From assembly GCA_034620365.1 (NCBI GenBank), contig JAQGEQ010000296.1, positions 1 through 64,000 of the forward strand: DNA of 64,000 nt, read 5' to 3'. A program made the translations under genes and the position numbers. The notes under the pieces are model-generated. The model had not been told where the DNA came from, did no database searches, and saw only the letters and a program-made list of their open reading frames with translations. Source of the DNA: Pegea sp. RAD2-039 (Eukaryota; Chordata; Thaliacea; Salpida; Salpidae). Positions 27,049-39,900 of the stretch are shown here, piece by piece (position 1 is the first letter of the stretch; every line of letters begins with the position of its first letter).

Positions 27049-29475
27049 CAATTATTTTCTACTTTATTAATATTTATATTTGCACTTTATTAAACTAATA
27101 GGATATTGCTGAAAAAAAATGAAAAAAGTTTGTTTAGTTTTTTCAAAATCTTTAAACGTAATAATAAGATGTTTTCTTAACTTTGGTTGCCTTTTGAAAG
27201 TTATTGATTGATAAATACTTATTTACTAGTTTTAATTTAGGTAAGATAAATGTTGTAAGTATTTTTAGGCAATTATTTTGGTATAAACTTAGCTTTATGC
27301 TTCAAACATTGTTTGAAAGCAAGTAAAGATGGTTTATGACAATAAGCTTGTTATTCTATAGATTTTAGCTTCAATTCTTTGTTTAGTGACTCTAACTAAA
27401 TACAAACTCAAAAAATCGAATCTTAATTTTTATGTCTGTTAAATTTAAGATGAACAAAAAGACGTCAGTTTTTTTTTCAAATATTTTACTGTTTTTAAAA
27501 GAAACTTTGTATGATGCATAATATAAACTTTATTATCAATTTAGCTGATGATACAGAAGTCTATATTATCAATCTACCGCTACGGATTATACATCTCTTT
27601 CTTATTTTTGAGATTACGAACAAATTTAGAAAATAATTTAAAAGTTTTAAGTACCACAATTTAACATATTGAAAATTTGATTGAATCTTATAAAAGTTTG
27701 TGAAATAATTATCTAATTTCAGAAAATTTGTTTCTTATTTTCTTATCTGCTTTGCTGACTTTAGTTTTCATCATATTTTTTATTCTATCAGCTGCAAATG
27801 AGCAGAAAGGTCATGAAAGGTCTTCAGTGTCCCAGTCAAACATAATTAATTTACAAAAGGAAAAACTAGAGAGTTATTTGCAGTGTTAGAACAGTTGAAA
27901 GTTACTTTTTTAAATGTTTTACGTTTTATACAAACTAATAGTTTATTGTTGTTGTTTTCTTGTTCTGTTTTGAAAGCTTTTTAAGATTTCTAATACAATT
28001 TTGTTGATATAAATAGAATCAAAATTGAAAAAAAATTTTTTTAGAAACAAATATTTTGAAATCAATTTGAGTTTCTAAATTTTGTAAATTAAGAAGTGAA
28101 TTTTTCAGTAACTTTTTTATTTGTTAAAAAAAACCTTATAAATTAAATTTTATAATTTCATTAAAGATAGATAATTGAATTTTTTTAAGTGTTTTTTATT
28201 TGAAGTTAGATGATAAAAACCTTTTATTAGTTTTTGATTTATTTAGTTAATAATTATTTAAATTACTTTTAATATTTTTAACATTCACATGTAAGATTTG
28301 AAACAACTAAAATGTGTTTAAAGCTTTAAGTTTAAAAAGAAATTCAAAAATTCAAAATGTTTCAAAAATAAAAAAGAAAATAAAAGATTTGATTCCAAAG
28401 GATTTCTTTAAAACATTTAAATATTGACGAAAATTTCAACTTAAAATTTACCTACAAAAATTTTACCAGAATTTCATTTATGTTTTCTATTCACTTAATT
28501 TATATTAAAAATTATCAAATCTGAAAAGTTAAACTATTATCAACAAATCACAAAATGTTAACTTAACTAATCAATTTTTAACCTAAATAAATTTGGTTGC
28601 TTATATAAAGTAGAAAAAACTTTTATTTATTAAAACAATCTGTTTATTTTACAAAATAATTTATTTCTTTTATTTCGAATATTAATTTATCAATAATTTA
28701 ATTAATGTATAAAGTTTAAATATAATAAATACAAAAAAAGTTTATATTGCAGCTGTTTAGAAAGAAGGTTTACAATTGATAAGTAATTTCAGTTTTGTTA
28801 ATCCGCTTTAGAAAATTACAAAAAACTTATTTTGTTTTCATATTTCCAACTTGATAAACATTTTGAAGTGTGATGTAAAATAAATAAATTGTTTTTTTTT
28901 CACGTTTTTAATTTTAATAAAAAGTTTTTCATCAAAATGTTTATTTGATTTAAAGTTTGCTAAAAACTGCTTTTTACAAAAAGCAAAAATGATCTGTAAT
29001 ATATGTTACAATATTTCAGATAATAACCTAATATTTACTTTTGATTATATTTTAATAAGTTAATAAATAGTTTATATAATAATTTAAGTAATATGTCTTA
29101 TTTATTTATATTAATCTGTATTTAAAGAACATCTAGAAAGGGAGATTCTTTGAAAATCTATGAAATGGCAAAAAGCAAACAAGGTTTGTCTTCTTATATC
29201 TTTTTAAATTAAAAGTAGAACCTTCATTCACATCATTAGAGTCTGATAAAAGAGATACAAATTTGATCAATTATTTTTCCTATTTTCTATATAGTACATT
29301 TTTATCTCTATTTTAATTTCTACTGCTATAGTGTTTCTATATTAACTTTAAATTTTAAAGCTTCTAACTTTTCAATTATCTCTTTGCTGACAAGATTTGG
29401 TTTGGTATAAGAGCTGTTGACTTTAATATCAGCCACTCGTTATCTCTTCTTATGAAGAATCAAACATGACGTCAT
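27049..29475. other. AT-rich intergenic stretch
   Basis: No gene was recognised. 27790-27905 is a diverged GAGCAGAAAG-family repeat (aaatgagcagaaaggtcatg, then tttgcagtgttagaacagtt), and a weak relative lies near 27600-27660. Confidence 0.5.
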
Positions 29476-29730
29476 CTTCAAATTCTTCTGATCTTCAAGC
29501 TCTCTAACAACTTGTATCAGAGTTACTTCTGTTTGTTCTGATATCTTCCATCTCTTTAAGATCAAAATATGATTTCTTCTCCTAATTATTCTGATCTTCA
29601 AACTCTCTGACCACTTGTATCAGAGTTACATCTGTTTGTTTTGATATCTTCCATCTCATTAAGATCAAAATATGATTTCTTCTTCTAATTATTCTGATCT
29701 TCAAACTCTGATATCTTCCATCTCTTCTTT
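29476..29730 (-). repeat. Inverted fragment of the metaxin-intron satellite
   Basis: About two and a half monomers of the 99-bp satellite occur in reverse orientation (tcttccatctctttaagatc, gatttcttcttctaattatt), some 7 kb from the main array and immediately upstream of the aquaporin gene. The right boundary is abrupt, in mid-monomer. Confidence 0.95.
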
Positions 29731-29875
29731 TGTCATTAGATAATTGTTCGTAATATTTGATTTTGTTCACTATAAGAGACGTTGAATAAATAAAAAAAGT
29801 CTTCAATTAAAAACAGAAAAGCTCTCGAAGAAAATCTCTTCATCTTTACGAATAAAATCTGGAATATTAAAAGAG

Positions 29876-31829
29876 ATGTTGGCAGAATTTCTCGGAATAT
29901 TTGTTTTAGTGGTGAGCTCAAAAACACTTTTACTAACTTCTAAACAAATTTAAAACCTTTTAAAGACATTTGGAAATGGGTCTGTTGCTCAAAGTGTTTT
30001 AAGTCATAAAGAGAATGGTAGTTTTCTATCAATTAATTTTGCTTATGGTTTAGGCGTCACTATGGCTGTATATATTGCTGGAAATATATCAGGTTAGATC
30101 ATTTTATAATTTTTGAGATGATGTGTGAAAAGTAATTATCGTTCAGGGGCTCATGTTAACCAGGCCATGTCTATTATGTTTTCACTTTGGGGGAAATTAC
30201 CTTTTTGGAAACTTCCGTTTTATATTTTAGCACAATTTCTAGGAAGTTTTGTATCAGCTGGTCTTGTTTATAGTGTTTATTTCGGTTAATGTTTACATTT
30301 TTAAGATTAAATCTTTGATAATATCAAATAATTTTATATATTTTTTACATTTGGTTCAGATGCTTTGAATAAATTTGATAATTGAACTAAAATGGTTTCT
30401 GGTCCTTATTCAACAGCTGGAATTTTTGCTACATATCCAGCTGAACATCTTTCAATTTCAAGCGGTTTTATTGATCAAGTAAACATTTAATTCTCATAAT
30501 CTGACATGCTAAGAAGATCAAAAAACTCTTTTTAACTTTCATAATTAAATTTTAAATATATTTTACCTTAAAAGTTTAAAAGTAGATAAACTGTTTAATT
30601 TAATTAAAGTTTTAGGAGCTTTTTATGAATAAAATAAAAAATATTTTCCTAAATTTGCTTTAATTTTTTTTTTCGTAAAAATTGTTTTGTTAATTAAATA
30701 ATTTCAGTTTTTTAAACTTAAATTTTATTAATTTGAATAGGTAGTTGGTACAGCTTTGTTATCTGGAGTAACTCTCGCAATAACTGATGACAAGAACAAT
30801 AAAATCACTGATGGATTGACGCCTTTGTTGATTGGGTTACTCGTACTTGTGATTGGTTAGTTTTATTATAATTTATTTATTTGTTTTTATATTTTATTTA
30901 TAATTGTTTAAAAAGAAGTTGAACCGTTATAATATTGTCAACATTGTCATATCTAAACTGTAAATTTTCCTTATTTTTTATTATTAACATTCTATGTTAT
31001 ATGCTTTAAGGACTACTGAAATGTCACGTGTTACATCTTTTACTTTCTATATTTCTAAATTAATAGATGTTATTTGTAAGAATGTATTAGCGAGAGGTAC
31101 TCTCTTCAGGGACCCTCCTTCGCGTTTTTATAATAAATAAATGAATTAAATACTAAATATTCAATTTTCAAAGTTTTTTATTTATAGGTTTATCATTTGG
31201 TTTCAATTGTGGATACGCCATCAATCCAGCCAGGGACTTTGGACCGCGTCTTTTTACTTGGGTGGCTGGATATGGACCTGAAGTGTTTAGGTTGATAATT
31301 ATCTAAAATATTTTGATTTTAATTTTTTGTCTTTAATTTCGGGAATTATTGGTTTTGGGTCCCGATAGTTGCTCCTGTGATCGGAGCTGTTTTTGGGAGC
31401 ATCATTTACATGATTCTTGTTGGTCTTTATCTTGATGAAGATATTTTGATCACTAATAATAGGAATGAAATGTGAGTTTTACGTTTTCTTGTTTTTTTTA
31501 TCGATTTTTCTTTTATTTGAAAATTATGGCTTCTTTTTTTGCTGCTTCATTTTTTTGAATGCTGATCTTTAAACAAAAGATCTGAAGATTTAAAAGTTAA
31601 TTTTAGTAGAGATAAATTTTATATTAATAAAGTAAAAATTTTATTTACTATTTTCTGAAAATTTTTTTTTCTTTCTTAAAATCAGTTATTTGATTAATTT
31701 TTATTCAATTATTTTGCTTCTAAAACTTCTATTTTGAACTTCTTTAGAGAGATGAGAGAATTTTCCTCCAACTACAAATCAAGAACTCATCAAGATTCCA
31801 GTGATGAAAATCTAGATTCTCAAATATAA
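29876..31829 (+). pseudogene. Aquaglyceroporin gene with three lesions (probable pseudogene)
   Basis: Six-helix water/glycerol channel family. Exons: 29876-29911, 29966-30092, 30147-30284, 30360-30478, 30741-30855, 31188-31290, 31343-31471 and 31748-31829 (TAA); phases agree throughout. Features: an AEFLGIFVLV first helix, AQP3-like GPYSTAGIFATYP, and a second NPA box with the glycerol-type Asp ([13 protein letters not shown]). Oddities: the first box is NQA instead of NPA (about 30157); an in-frame TGA stands at 30383-30385 where relatives have a residue such as Trp; and the intron before exon 7 ends in GG, not AG, at 31341-31342, with no usable AG nearby in frame. The rest of the frame is well preserved, so inactivation looks recent. 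The start is uncertain: ATG 29876 gives a short N-terminus, and an upstream exon may exist. Assembly error is the alternative. Confidence 0.85.
30912..31140 (+). mobile_element. 5'-truncated LINE 3' end inserted in aquaporin intron 5
   Basis: Matches, in opposite orientation, the sequence at 51886-52140 (gttgaaccgttataatattg, then gcgagaggtactctcttcag, then accctccttcgcg). It ends in a taaataaatgaat tail, as expected for a LINE 3' terminus. Confidence 0.85.
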
Positions 31830-31883
31830 TTAGAATCTTTTAAAATTGATAAAAACTATTTCTGCTTCACAATTAAAGTCAGA

Positions 31884-31889
31884 AATAAA
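31884..31889 (+). promoter_or_regulatory. Polyadenylation signal AATAAA (aquaporin)
   Basis: The first of two overlapping AATAAA hexamers about 55 bases after the aquaporin stop codon. Confidence 0.5.
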
Positions 31890-32337
31890 AAATAAATAAA
31901 AAATTGAATTTTATTTGAAAAAAATCGATAATTAGTAAACAAAGTGTTAAGTGAGATAAAATGGTCATATTAAGATCGGAATTCTTCTGCATGAGCAACA
32001 AATGCTTTTTATAATATCTCCTCGAGATTTATAGTTTGTTCGTTTTTGGCAGAAGCCATAAAAAGACTTATTAAGTTGAAACTTTTTCAAATTTATCGTT
32101 TTTACAATATAATCAACTAATGTTTATTGATGTGTTCAATTGTAAGTTATTCTTTAAGAGATGAGTAATTAATTTTGGAGAAATCTTTTCACTTGTATAT
32201 TATAATATCATCTTATTATTACTATTATATTTTTATATAGCTTATGTTTTACATATTTTAATCTTAAGTAGCTTTTAACCTGTAATTCTAAATTCTTTTT
32301 AAAAATTTATCATGCAAATATTTTGCGCAGAATTGTA

Positions 32338-33505
32338 AAAAAATTATTAAAATGAGAAATGATGTTAGATATTTACATGTAATTTTAGTTTTTATCCTAA
32401 TTAAAATTTTTTTACAAAAAGATAGTTCCTATTTTTGCTTCAATGACTTCTTTAAAAATTTTCAAGTTACATGATGTAACTTTGGCATTTAACATCTTTC
32501 TATCATCTATATGTCCTCCTCTTATTCCCTTCATCATCAACTTCAAACCAAATTATCATCATGGTGAATGTGATGACGTCATAACTTGTGACGTCATTTG
32601 TAATTTTTGAAAATTAAATGAAATTATTTAAAAATAGAAAATTGTAATTTAAAAACTGCTTTCTTTTTCAGATGAAGAAAATGGAATTCCAAGAACAAAA
32701 AATAAAAGACATCAAAGTAAGATTAACAGGTTCTACAAATCTCCTTTAGTTCGGTTTGGTCTCAACACGTTTTTCTATATGGTCAGATTTATATCCCAAA
32801 AATCCCCCAAAAAATTTATTCCAAAAAATTTTCAGATTTTTTTATCACTTTTTTCAATTGTTCTTCTCTTTAACTTAAAAACATCACCAAGAAGTCTTTC
32901 AATCTTTGAAATAATCCTTCTAATTTGGATCATCATTTTAGCAAGTGATGAAGTTAATGAGGTATATCTTTAAAAAATCTAAAATCCGTATTTTAAAATC
33001 ATCTGTAGATCTTAGAACGAAAACGCGACAAAAGTTTATCAAAAAGATTTCAAATATGGATTGGAAATTCTTGGAATAAATTAGATGCTTTTGGTTTGAT
33101 CTTATATTTAATTGGTTTTAATTTAAGGTATTTTCATTGGTTAATATTTCAGCCAATCACAGTTGCGTATTTTTAGAAAAAATTTAATTAGATTTTTAAT
33201 TATGTTTTGCTTATAGACATTTTTGTTCTATAAAAAGTCTTAGAAGTTATTTTTAGACGAATTTTGAATTATAAGGAACTTTAAATGGTAGAAATTTGAT
33301 TGTTTCCAAAAGAAGCTGCTTACCAGAATAACTTAATAAAAAAGAACAAATAAATCTTCGAAACTAGTTGTTTTCTATCAAAATTATTAAAATGAGAAAT
33401 GATGTTAGATATTTACATGTAATTTTAGTTTTTATCGTAATTAAAAATTTTTTTACAAAAAGATAGTTCCTAATTTTGCTTCAATGACTTCCTTAAAAGT
33501 TGTTC
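32338..33505 (+). repeat. 125-bp direct repeats flanking TRPM copy A
   Basis: 32338-32462 and 33381-33505 are near-identical (gagaaatgatgttagatatt, atagttcct, ttgcttcaatgacttc). Between them sits the partial TRPM copy A. A tandem duplication, or an insertion with a duplicated flank, would give this arrangement. Confidence 0.85.
32483..33175 (+). pseudogene. TRPM2-like copy A: chimeric fragment (exons 14-17 only)
   Basis: Contains the 3' part of exon 14 (32483-32563), all of exon 15 (32672-32781) and exon 16 (32836-32961), and most of exon 17 (from 33009), equivalent to copy B from the pre-S1 region to S3. Exon 17 breaks off in the middle at about 33170, right after PITVAYF, and runs into sequence that in copies B and C lies downstream of the gene's stop codon (compare 33180-33300 with 44150-44280). 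The intron between exons 15 and 16 is identical to that of copies B and C. There is no start, pore or Nudix part, so it cannot make a channel. Confidence 0.9.
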
Positions 33506-33921
33506 ATCCGTCTTCAGCGGTTCAAAAATATTTTTTTAAGGAGTAGAAGGAATTATCTTTCAAACTTCATTAAATCCTATCAACTCTTTTCAGATTTTTA
33601 TTTGAAAATTGAGTTTTTTTGACAAGTTTCTTAATTTTCTTCTCTTATTTTGTTTTCAATTTATAACTTGTTATTAATTACGCCTTTTTGCTTATTTCTT
33701 TTGTTTATGAAGTTTTATTGTGATATTTAGGATCTAGAATTTGTTACTCGCAGCGATGTTTTAAATAAAATTAAATGTGAAAAAGATAAATTTTTTTAAT
33801 TGTTTGGAAACATTAAATAGAAATTTGTTGAATGATGATAAATTATTATTTTAAAGTTGGTAAATATTAAATGGTTTAAATGAAAGCGTTTTAGGTATCT
33901 GTAGGAGGTATCATTTGAATC

Positions 33922-36900
33922 ATGGAGTCTGAAATCAAGCTATCTGATGGCGTGACTCCAACTAATGCTTATGGACAAGTTGAGTTTGTCGGATCAAAAG
34001 AAAGTGTTTCCAAAGTTAGTTTTTATAAAATTTTATAAAATAATTTTTTGGATCAATAATTATAAAATTGATAAATCAAAACCTTCAAATTTATTATATC
34101 TATTTGAAACTTAAAATTATAGATCAAAAGAAGTTCCCTTTATTCTAATTGCATATTACTTTTATTTCATTTTTGGTCAAAAAGTTTTTGTTTTGTTCTT
34201 TTGGTATTTTGAAAAGCTTGAAAAATTGTTTAAATATTTTAAATCCAGATCAAAATGTTTTGTTCTTTTATGCTCAGCTTTAAATATTTTCTCTCAACAA
34301 ACACTCATATAAAAATACATAAAGTTTTCAGGTAATAATATTGAATGACTAATTAATAATTTACTAAAATTATTTGCTTAGTAGTTTTCAACAGTTTATT
34401 TTCATCAAATTTTTGCTTAAAAAATACCTTGCATCAGTCGGGAATCGAACCCGAACCTCCAACGCAGCAGACAAAATTCCTACCGCTTAACCACCGTGCT
34501 ATCAAAGAAATAGTCAAAATTCTTTAATAAATGTTCAAATTTTCTTTCAGTATATTCGTATTGGTAGTAAAACTGAACCGGAACTCGTCTTCCGGTATAT
34601 GAGAGAGGAATGGGGACTTCGAACACCGAAGTTAATCATCTCTGTGACCGGAAGCGCCGCTAATTTTAATATGAACGACAATCTAATGAGATCTTTTAGT
34701 AAAAATCTTATTAAAGCAGCTCAAAGTACAGGTGAGATTTGTGACGTCATTTAGTTGATCGATGACGTCATCTGCTTTTAGGATCATGGATTCTATCCGG
34801 AGGAACTGATAGTGGAGTTATGTATCACGTCGGAAGAGCTGTTAATGAATATTCTCATGTCAATAATGAATCTCAAAAAGTAGTGAAAGTTTTTGGATAT
34901 TTTTGATAAATTTTAAGATGATTGATCTTTTGAATGAAGATCTTTAAAAAGTCTTTAAGATCAACATCCAAAGATCTTCAGGATGATTAACAGCATCCAA
35001 AAGTTTTTTAATTTAGACAAAAACTCAACATACTGATAAAAAAAAAAATTTTTAGTAAAATTAAAAATTTGACAAAAAAAATAATTTTGCAGATAATTGC
35101 TGTTGGCATAGCAACTTGGGGAACGCTTCATAATCGCGACAAACTTCTTATAACTTCACGAAATGATATAAGCGCGGTAAGTAGGCCATTTTCAAAAAAC
35201 GCTGTTTTAGTCACTTTGAACTAATTTGCATAATTCAGAATGCTCAGTATCCAATGGAGAAACCTCCTATAGGATCAGCTCTTCTTAATAAGGATCACTC
35301 TCATTTCATTCTTGTGGATGACGGATCAAAAGGAAGTTTTCGAAAAGAGATCAGTTTTCGAGCAAGTCTAGAAGCTTTTATCGGTAATTTGAAAATTTAT
35401 TTTAAATAAAAATGTAATTAATGATAATTATAGAATTATAAATTTTTATTTATAAAAAAACTGAAAATTTACAGAAAATAAGTAAATTGGAAAATATAGA
35501 TTTTTGAAATCTCAATTTTGAGTTTCTGAATATAAAAATTGAGGTCCTTATTTCAGTCTCAGAGGTGGTCAAGGGCCACATTTATGTTTCAGAGGTGGCT
35601 GAGGTCCTTCTTTCAGTCTCAGAGGTGGTTGAGGACCGCATTTCTGTCTCAGAGGTGGTTGAGTTCCTTATTTATGTCTCAGAGGTGGTTGAGGTCCTTA
35701 TTTATGTCTCAGAGGTGGTTGAGGGTCGCATTTCTGTCTCAGAGGTGGTTGATAGCCGCATTTAGGTCTTAGAGGTGGTTTAGGTCCTTATTTATGTCTC
35801 AGAGGTGGTTGAGGTCCTTATTTCTGTCTCAAAGATGGTTTAGCGCCGCATTTATGTCTCAGAGGTGGTTGAGTTCCTTATTTATGTCTCAGAGGTGGTT
35901 GAGGTCCTTATTTCTGTCTCAGAGATGGTTTAGCGCCGCATTTCTGTCTCAGAGGTGGTTGAGGGTCATTTTGGGTTATGGGTATTGGAATTCTATTAAA
36001 ACAAGTTTTGAAAAAGTCCTAAAATTCTTCATTTACACATTTCTTTATTTTATTCAAAATACGACTGAAGATGATGAATTTACAGCTCTTATAGCGAACA
36101 AAAACAAGTTTTACTTAAACCAGAAATATTAAGTTTAATTTTAATAGCCAGTTGGTTCAAATTGCCAACTTGAAATATAAAAACCAAATAAAACTACAAA
36201 GAAATTTGGCTTATAAAATAACTTTGTATTTATTCAACAAATAACTGTAGACAAAACTATATGAGCAGAAAGATAATGAAAAGGTCTTAAGTAATAATAA
36301 CACTGCAGAGGTGAAAATAAAACTGAAGTTGTGGATGAATGACAAAATATATGAAGAAATGGTAGTTGTTGTACATTATTTGTTGAAAATATTAACTAAA
36401 TCATATTTTTTACTGAAAATTTATTTCAGGAAATGAACAAAGAGACGAAAAATCCTTTAATGTTGGTTTATTATTACAAGGTGGTGAAACGTCCTTAGAG
36501 GTAGAAATTGATTTTAGTAAATATTTGCTGAAATTTAAACAATCAATTTTTTAGACGATTTATTTGATGTTGAAAAAGTCAATACCAGTTGTTGTACTTG
36601 CTTCATCTGGTGGTTGGGCTTCTATATTAGCTTCTATTTATCATAAAAATCATCTTACAGAAGAACTAATCTCTGATTTGATGGAAGGTAATCTTTATTT
36701 ATAGTTTGAAGTTTCAAAAGATTTATGATCCAAATCTGGTAATCTTATAGAACAGAAGATGACTCCACAACGTCTTGAAGTAATTAATCCTCAAAAACTC
36801 TCTTATCTTACAAATATGGCGAGAGAGTGTGTCTTGATGAAGAATAGGATGACAATCTTTCAAGCTGATCAAGATGAAGATCTTGACTCTTCTATTCTTA

Positions 36901-39900
36901 AATCAATTTTAACAAGTTAGTGTCCTTCGCGCCTTAAACTGGTTTTTAGTCGAGGAAATTTTACTCGTCTGATACATTTGATGTAATCGTTGTCACAACC
37001 CAAATTATCTGTGTGTTTGTTACATCCGCCTACCACTCTAAAGGTCCCGGGTTCGAGCCCAGGTAGACACATACTTGCGAATGGAAAAGTCCATAAACCC
37101 CGTGTAGAAGGGTCTTGTTAGTCTGGCAAAAAACGAAGTTTATACTTTTGTTTAAATCATTAAAAAGGAGTTTTTACTCGTCTGATACATTTGATGTATT
37201 TTTCTATTTGATGTTATGTAAAAATGTCATGTAAAATTTTAAGTTGATGAAAAATTCTTTGAATAAGCAAACCCAAAATTTTCTTTAAAAAAATTTGTAA
37301 GAAATAAAAATTAATTTTAATTGTTTAATTTTAAAGATGATTCTCTTGTCGAAGAGCAACTGAAGCTGTGTCTTGCCTGGAACCGAGGAGATATTGCTCG
37401 CAAATACATCTTTGAAGAAGATAGATTTCCGAGTTGGGATTCTTTACAGAAACATTTAGTTGATGCATTTATTAAAGTAAATATACAAAAGTTTAAAACT
37501 TTTTATTTGATTAAATTATTTATTTGTAGGATCAACATGAGTTTGTAGAATTATTTCTAGATTATCAAGTTCCATTTTCATTAAGTTATGAAGATCTTTT
37601 AGAGATTTATACAAAGATTCTTAATCTCGTAGAAGACAAAACATTTTTTAATAAATTATCTGGTTTAAAAGATGATGAAAAGATTGAGAATACTCATTTA
37701 ATTCGGTAAGTTGAGAATATTCTTGAGAAAAAGATTTTGAATATTTAATAGAATTAAGAAGAAGTTGCTAGGAAGAGCTTTTTTATCAAATTATCCAAAT
37801 AAAATTACGGAAAATCTAAATAAATCTCAAAATGTAAGTTATTTCAAATTTCTATTGAATTAATTTTGAATTTCTTTTTCTACTTTTTATTTATTTTACT
37901 CAACTAATGGCTTTAGCTAGCAAATTCTTTTAGCTATTGCTTTTATGAAACATGTTTTTATGTCTTCTAATTTAATTGATATGAAATGAATAGAAAAACT
38001 GCATAAGTTAAAATAAAAATTTAATTATTTTTTTATTATTTAATTCAAAACTTTTATCGTTTTTAGCGCCATCTAGCAGCGATAATTTTTATCAAATTAA
38101 AAACTTTAAAAATATTTTATATTAGCAATTTGTAGAAATCATAATTGAGATAAATCTTAAGAAAATTATCTTGATTTTAGAGAGTAATTAATTATAATTA
38201 TTTTTTTATTATATACAAACTGAAAACTATTTAACACAATTTTTATAAGCAATTTTTTGAGATATAAAATATATTTGTGATATTTGTAAGTGTTTGTTGG
38301 AAAATTTGTTTAAAATAGACAAGTTTTAAAAGATAATTGAAAATATAATTTATTAAAATTAAAAGTTCCAAAAAATACAAAAAAAATTCGTTTTAAAATC
38401 AAAATTTGAAACTTTTTTAGTTCAACACTTTCATTGAGCTTTTCTTCCTTTCTTTGATCTTCAATCGGATGAAAATGTCTTTAGTGATCTGGAAGATGGT
38501 TCCAGATCAAGTTTCAGCTTCAGCGGCTGCTTTTCGGGTCTTAAAATCGATCTCTAAGTTCCAGAATCAGGAAGAAGATGTGAGTGATGAAAACTCCATA
38601 AATTTCCAAAAAAAGATATTAATTTTTGCAAAATCACAAAACAACTTTTATTTTTCATAAAATCCATAAATAGACATTATTTTGGTTTTCCCCAAAATAA
38701 AATTCAAAAGTTTTCTAAAAAAATTCATTTTTGGAATTCTTTTACGATTTGATTTTTTTTTAACTTAGAAAACAGCTTCAGAAAATTGTTCTCATTACAA
38801 ACAATTGACAATCGGTCTTCTAGATGAGTGTTTTGATAAAGATCAGACGAAGACTTGCTGTTTATTAACTAGAAGTTTGAGGAAATGGGGAAATCTAACT
38901 TGCCTCAATTTCATCACCAACTCAAAAGACATCGTAAATATTTTCTTATTATTTCTGTAAAAATTCATTGATGAAACGAGCCATTTTAGTAAAAAGCCAT
39001 TTTTGTAAAAACCATTTTTGTAAAAATCAATTTTTGCTAAAAGCAATTTTTGTAAAAAACCGTTTTCGTAAAAAGCCATTTTCGTAAAAAGACATTTTTG
39101 TAACTTAGGATTTGATTGCTCATTCGTCAGTACAAAGAGTTGTTGCGGATATTTGGAGAGGAGAAATTAGTGATGAAACTTTTGCATTTAACATCTTTCT
39201 ATCATGTATATGTCCTCCTCTTATTCTCTTCATCATCAACTTCAAACCAAATTATCATAATGGTGAATGTGATGACGTCATAGTTTGTGACGTCATTTGT
39301 AATTTATGAAATTTAAATGGAATTATTTAAAAATAGGAAAATTGTGATTTAAAAATTACTTTTTTCAGATGAAGAAAATGGAAGTAAAAAAAGAAGAGAT
39401 GAAAGTTATCGAAATAAGATTTACAGGTTCTACAAATCTCCTTTAGTTCGATTTGGTCTCAACACGCTCTTCTATATGGTCAGATTTATATCCCAAAAAT
39501 CCCCCAAAAAATTTATTCCAAAAAATTTTCAGATTTTTTTATCACTTTTTTCAATTGTTCTTCTCTTTAACTTAAAAACATCACCAAGAAGTCTTTCAAT
39601 CTTTGAAATAATCCTTCTAATTTGGATCATCATTTTAGCAAGTGATGAAGTTAATGAGGTATATCTTTAAAAAATCTAAAATCTGTATTTTAAAATCATC
39701 TGTAGATCTTAGAACGAAAACGCGACAAAAGTTTATCAAAAAGATTTCAAATATGGATTGGAAATTCTTGGAATAAATTAGATGCTTTTGGTTTGATCTT
39801 ATATTTAATTGGTTTTATTTTAAGGTATTTTCATTGGTTAATATTTCAGCCAATCACAGTCGTGTATTTTGACAGATTTTATTCCATGAATGCTTGTAGA

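Noticed and set aside
34428-34505. A working tRNA gene
   Set aside because: T arm and box motifs are present, but no acceptor stem can form. Classed as a SINE head.
35539-36132. Open frames with SQRWLRSLF repeats, resembling a repeat protein
   Set aside because: The 30-bp period keeps every frame open. The block is inside an intron bounded by phase-compatible TRPM exons.
39829-39853. A 25-bp gt...ag stretch in TRPM exon 17 that looks like a tiny intron
   Set aside because: Removing it would break the frame. Reading through gives a continuous S3-S4 region ending in the RLLHIF and MVGKM motifs.
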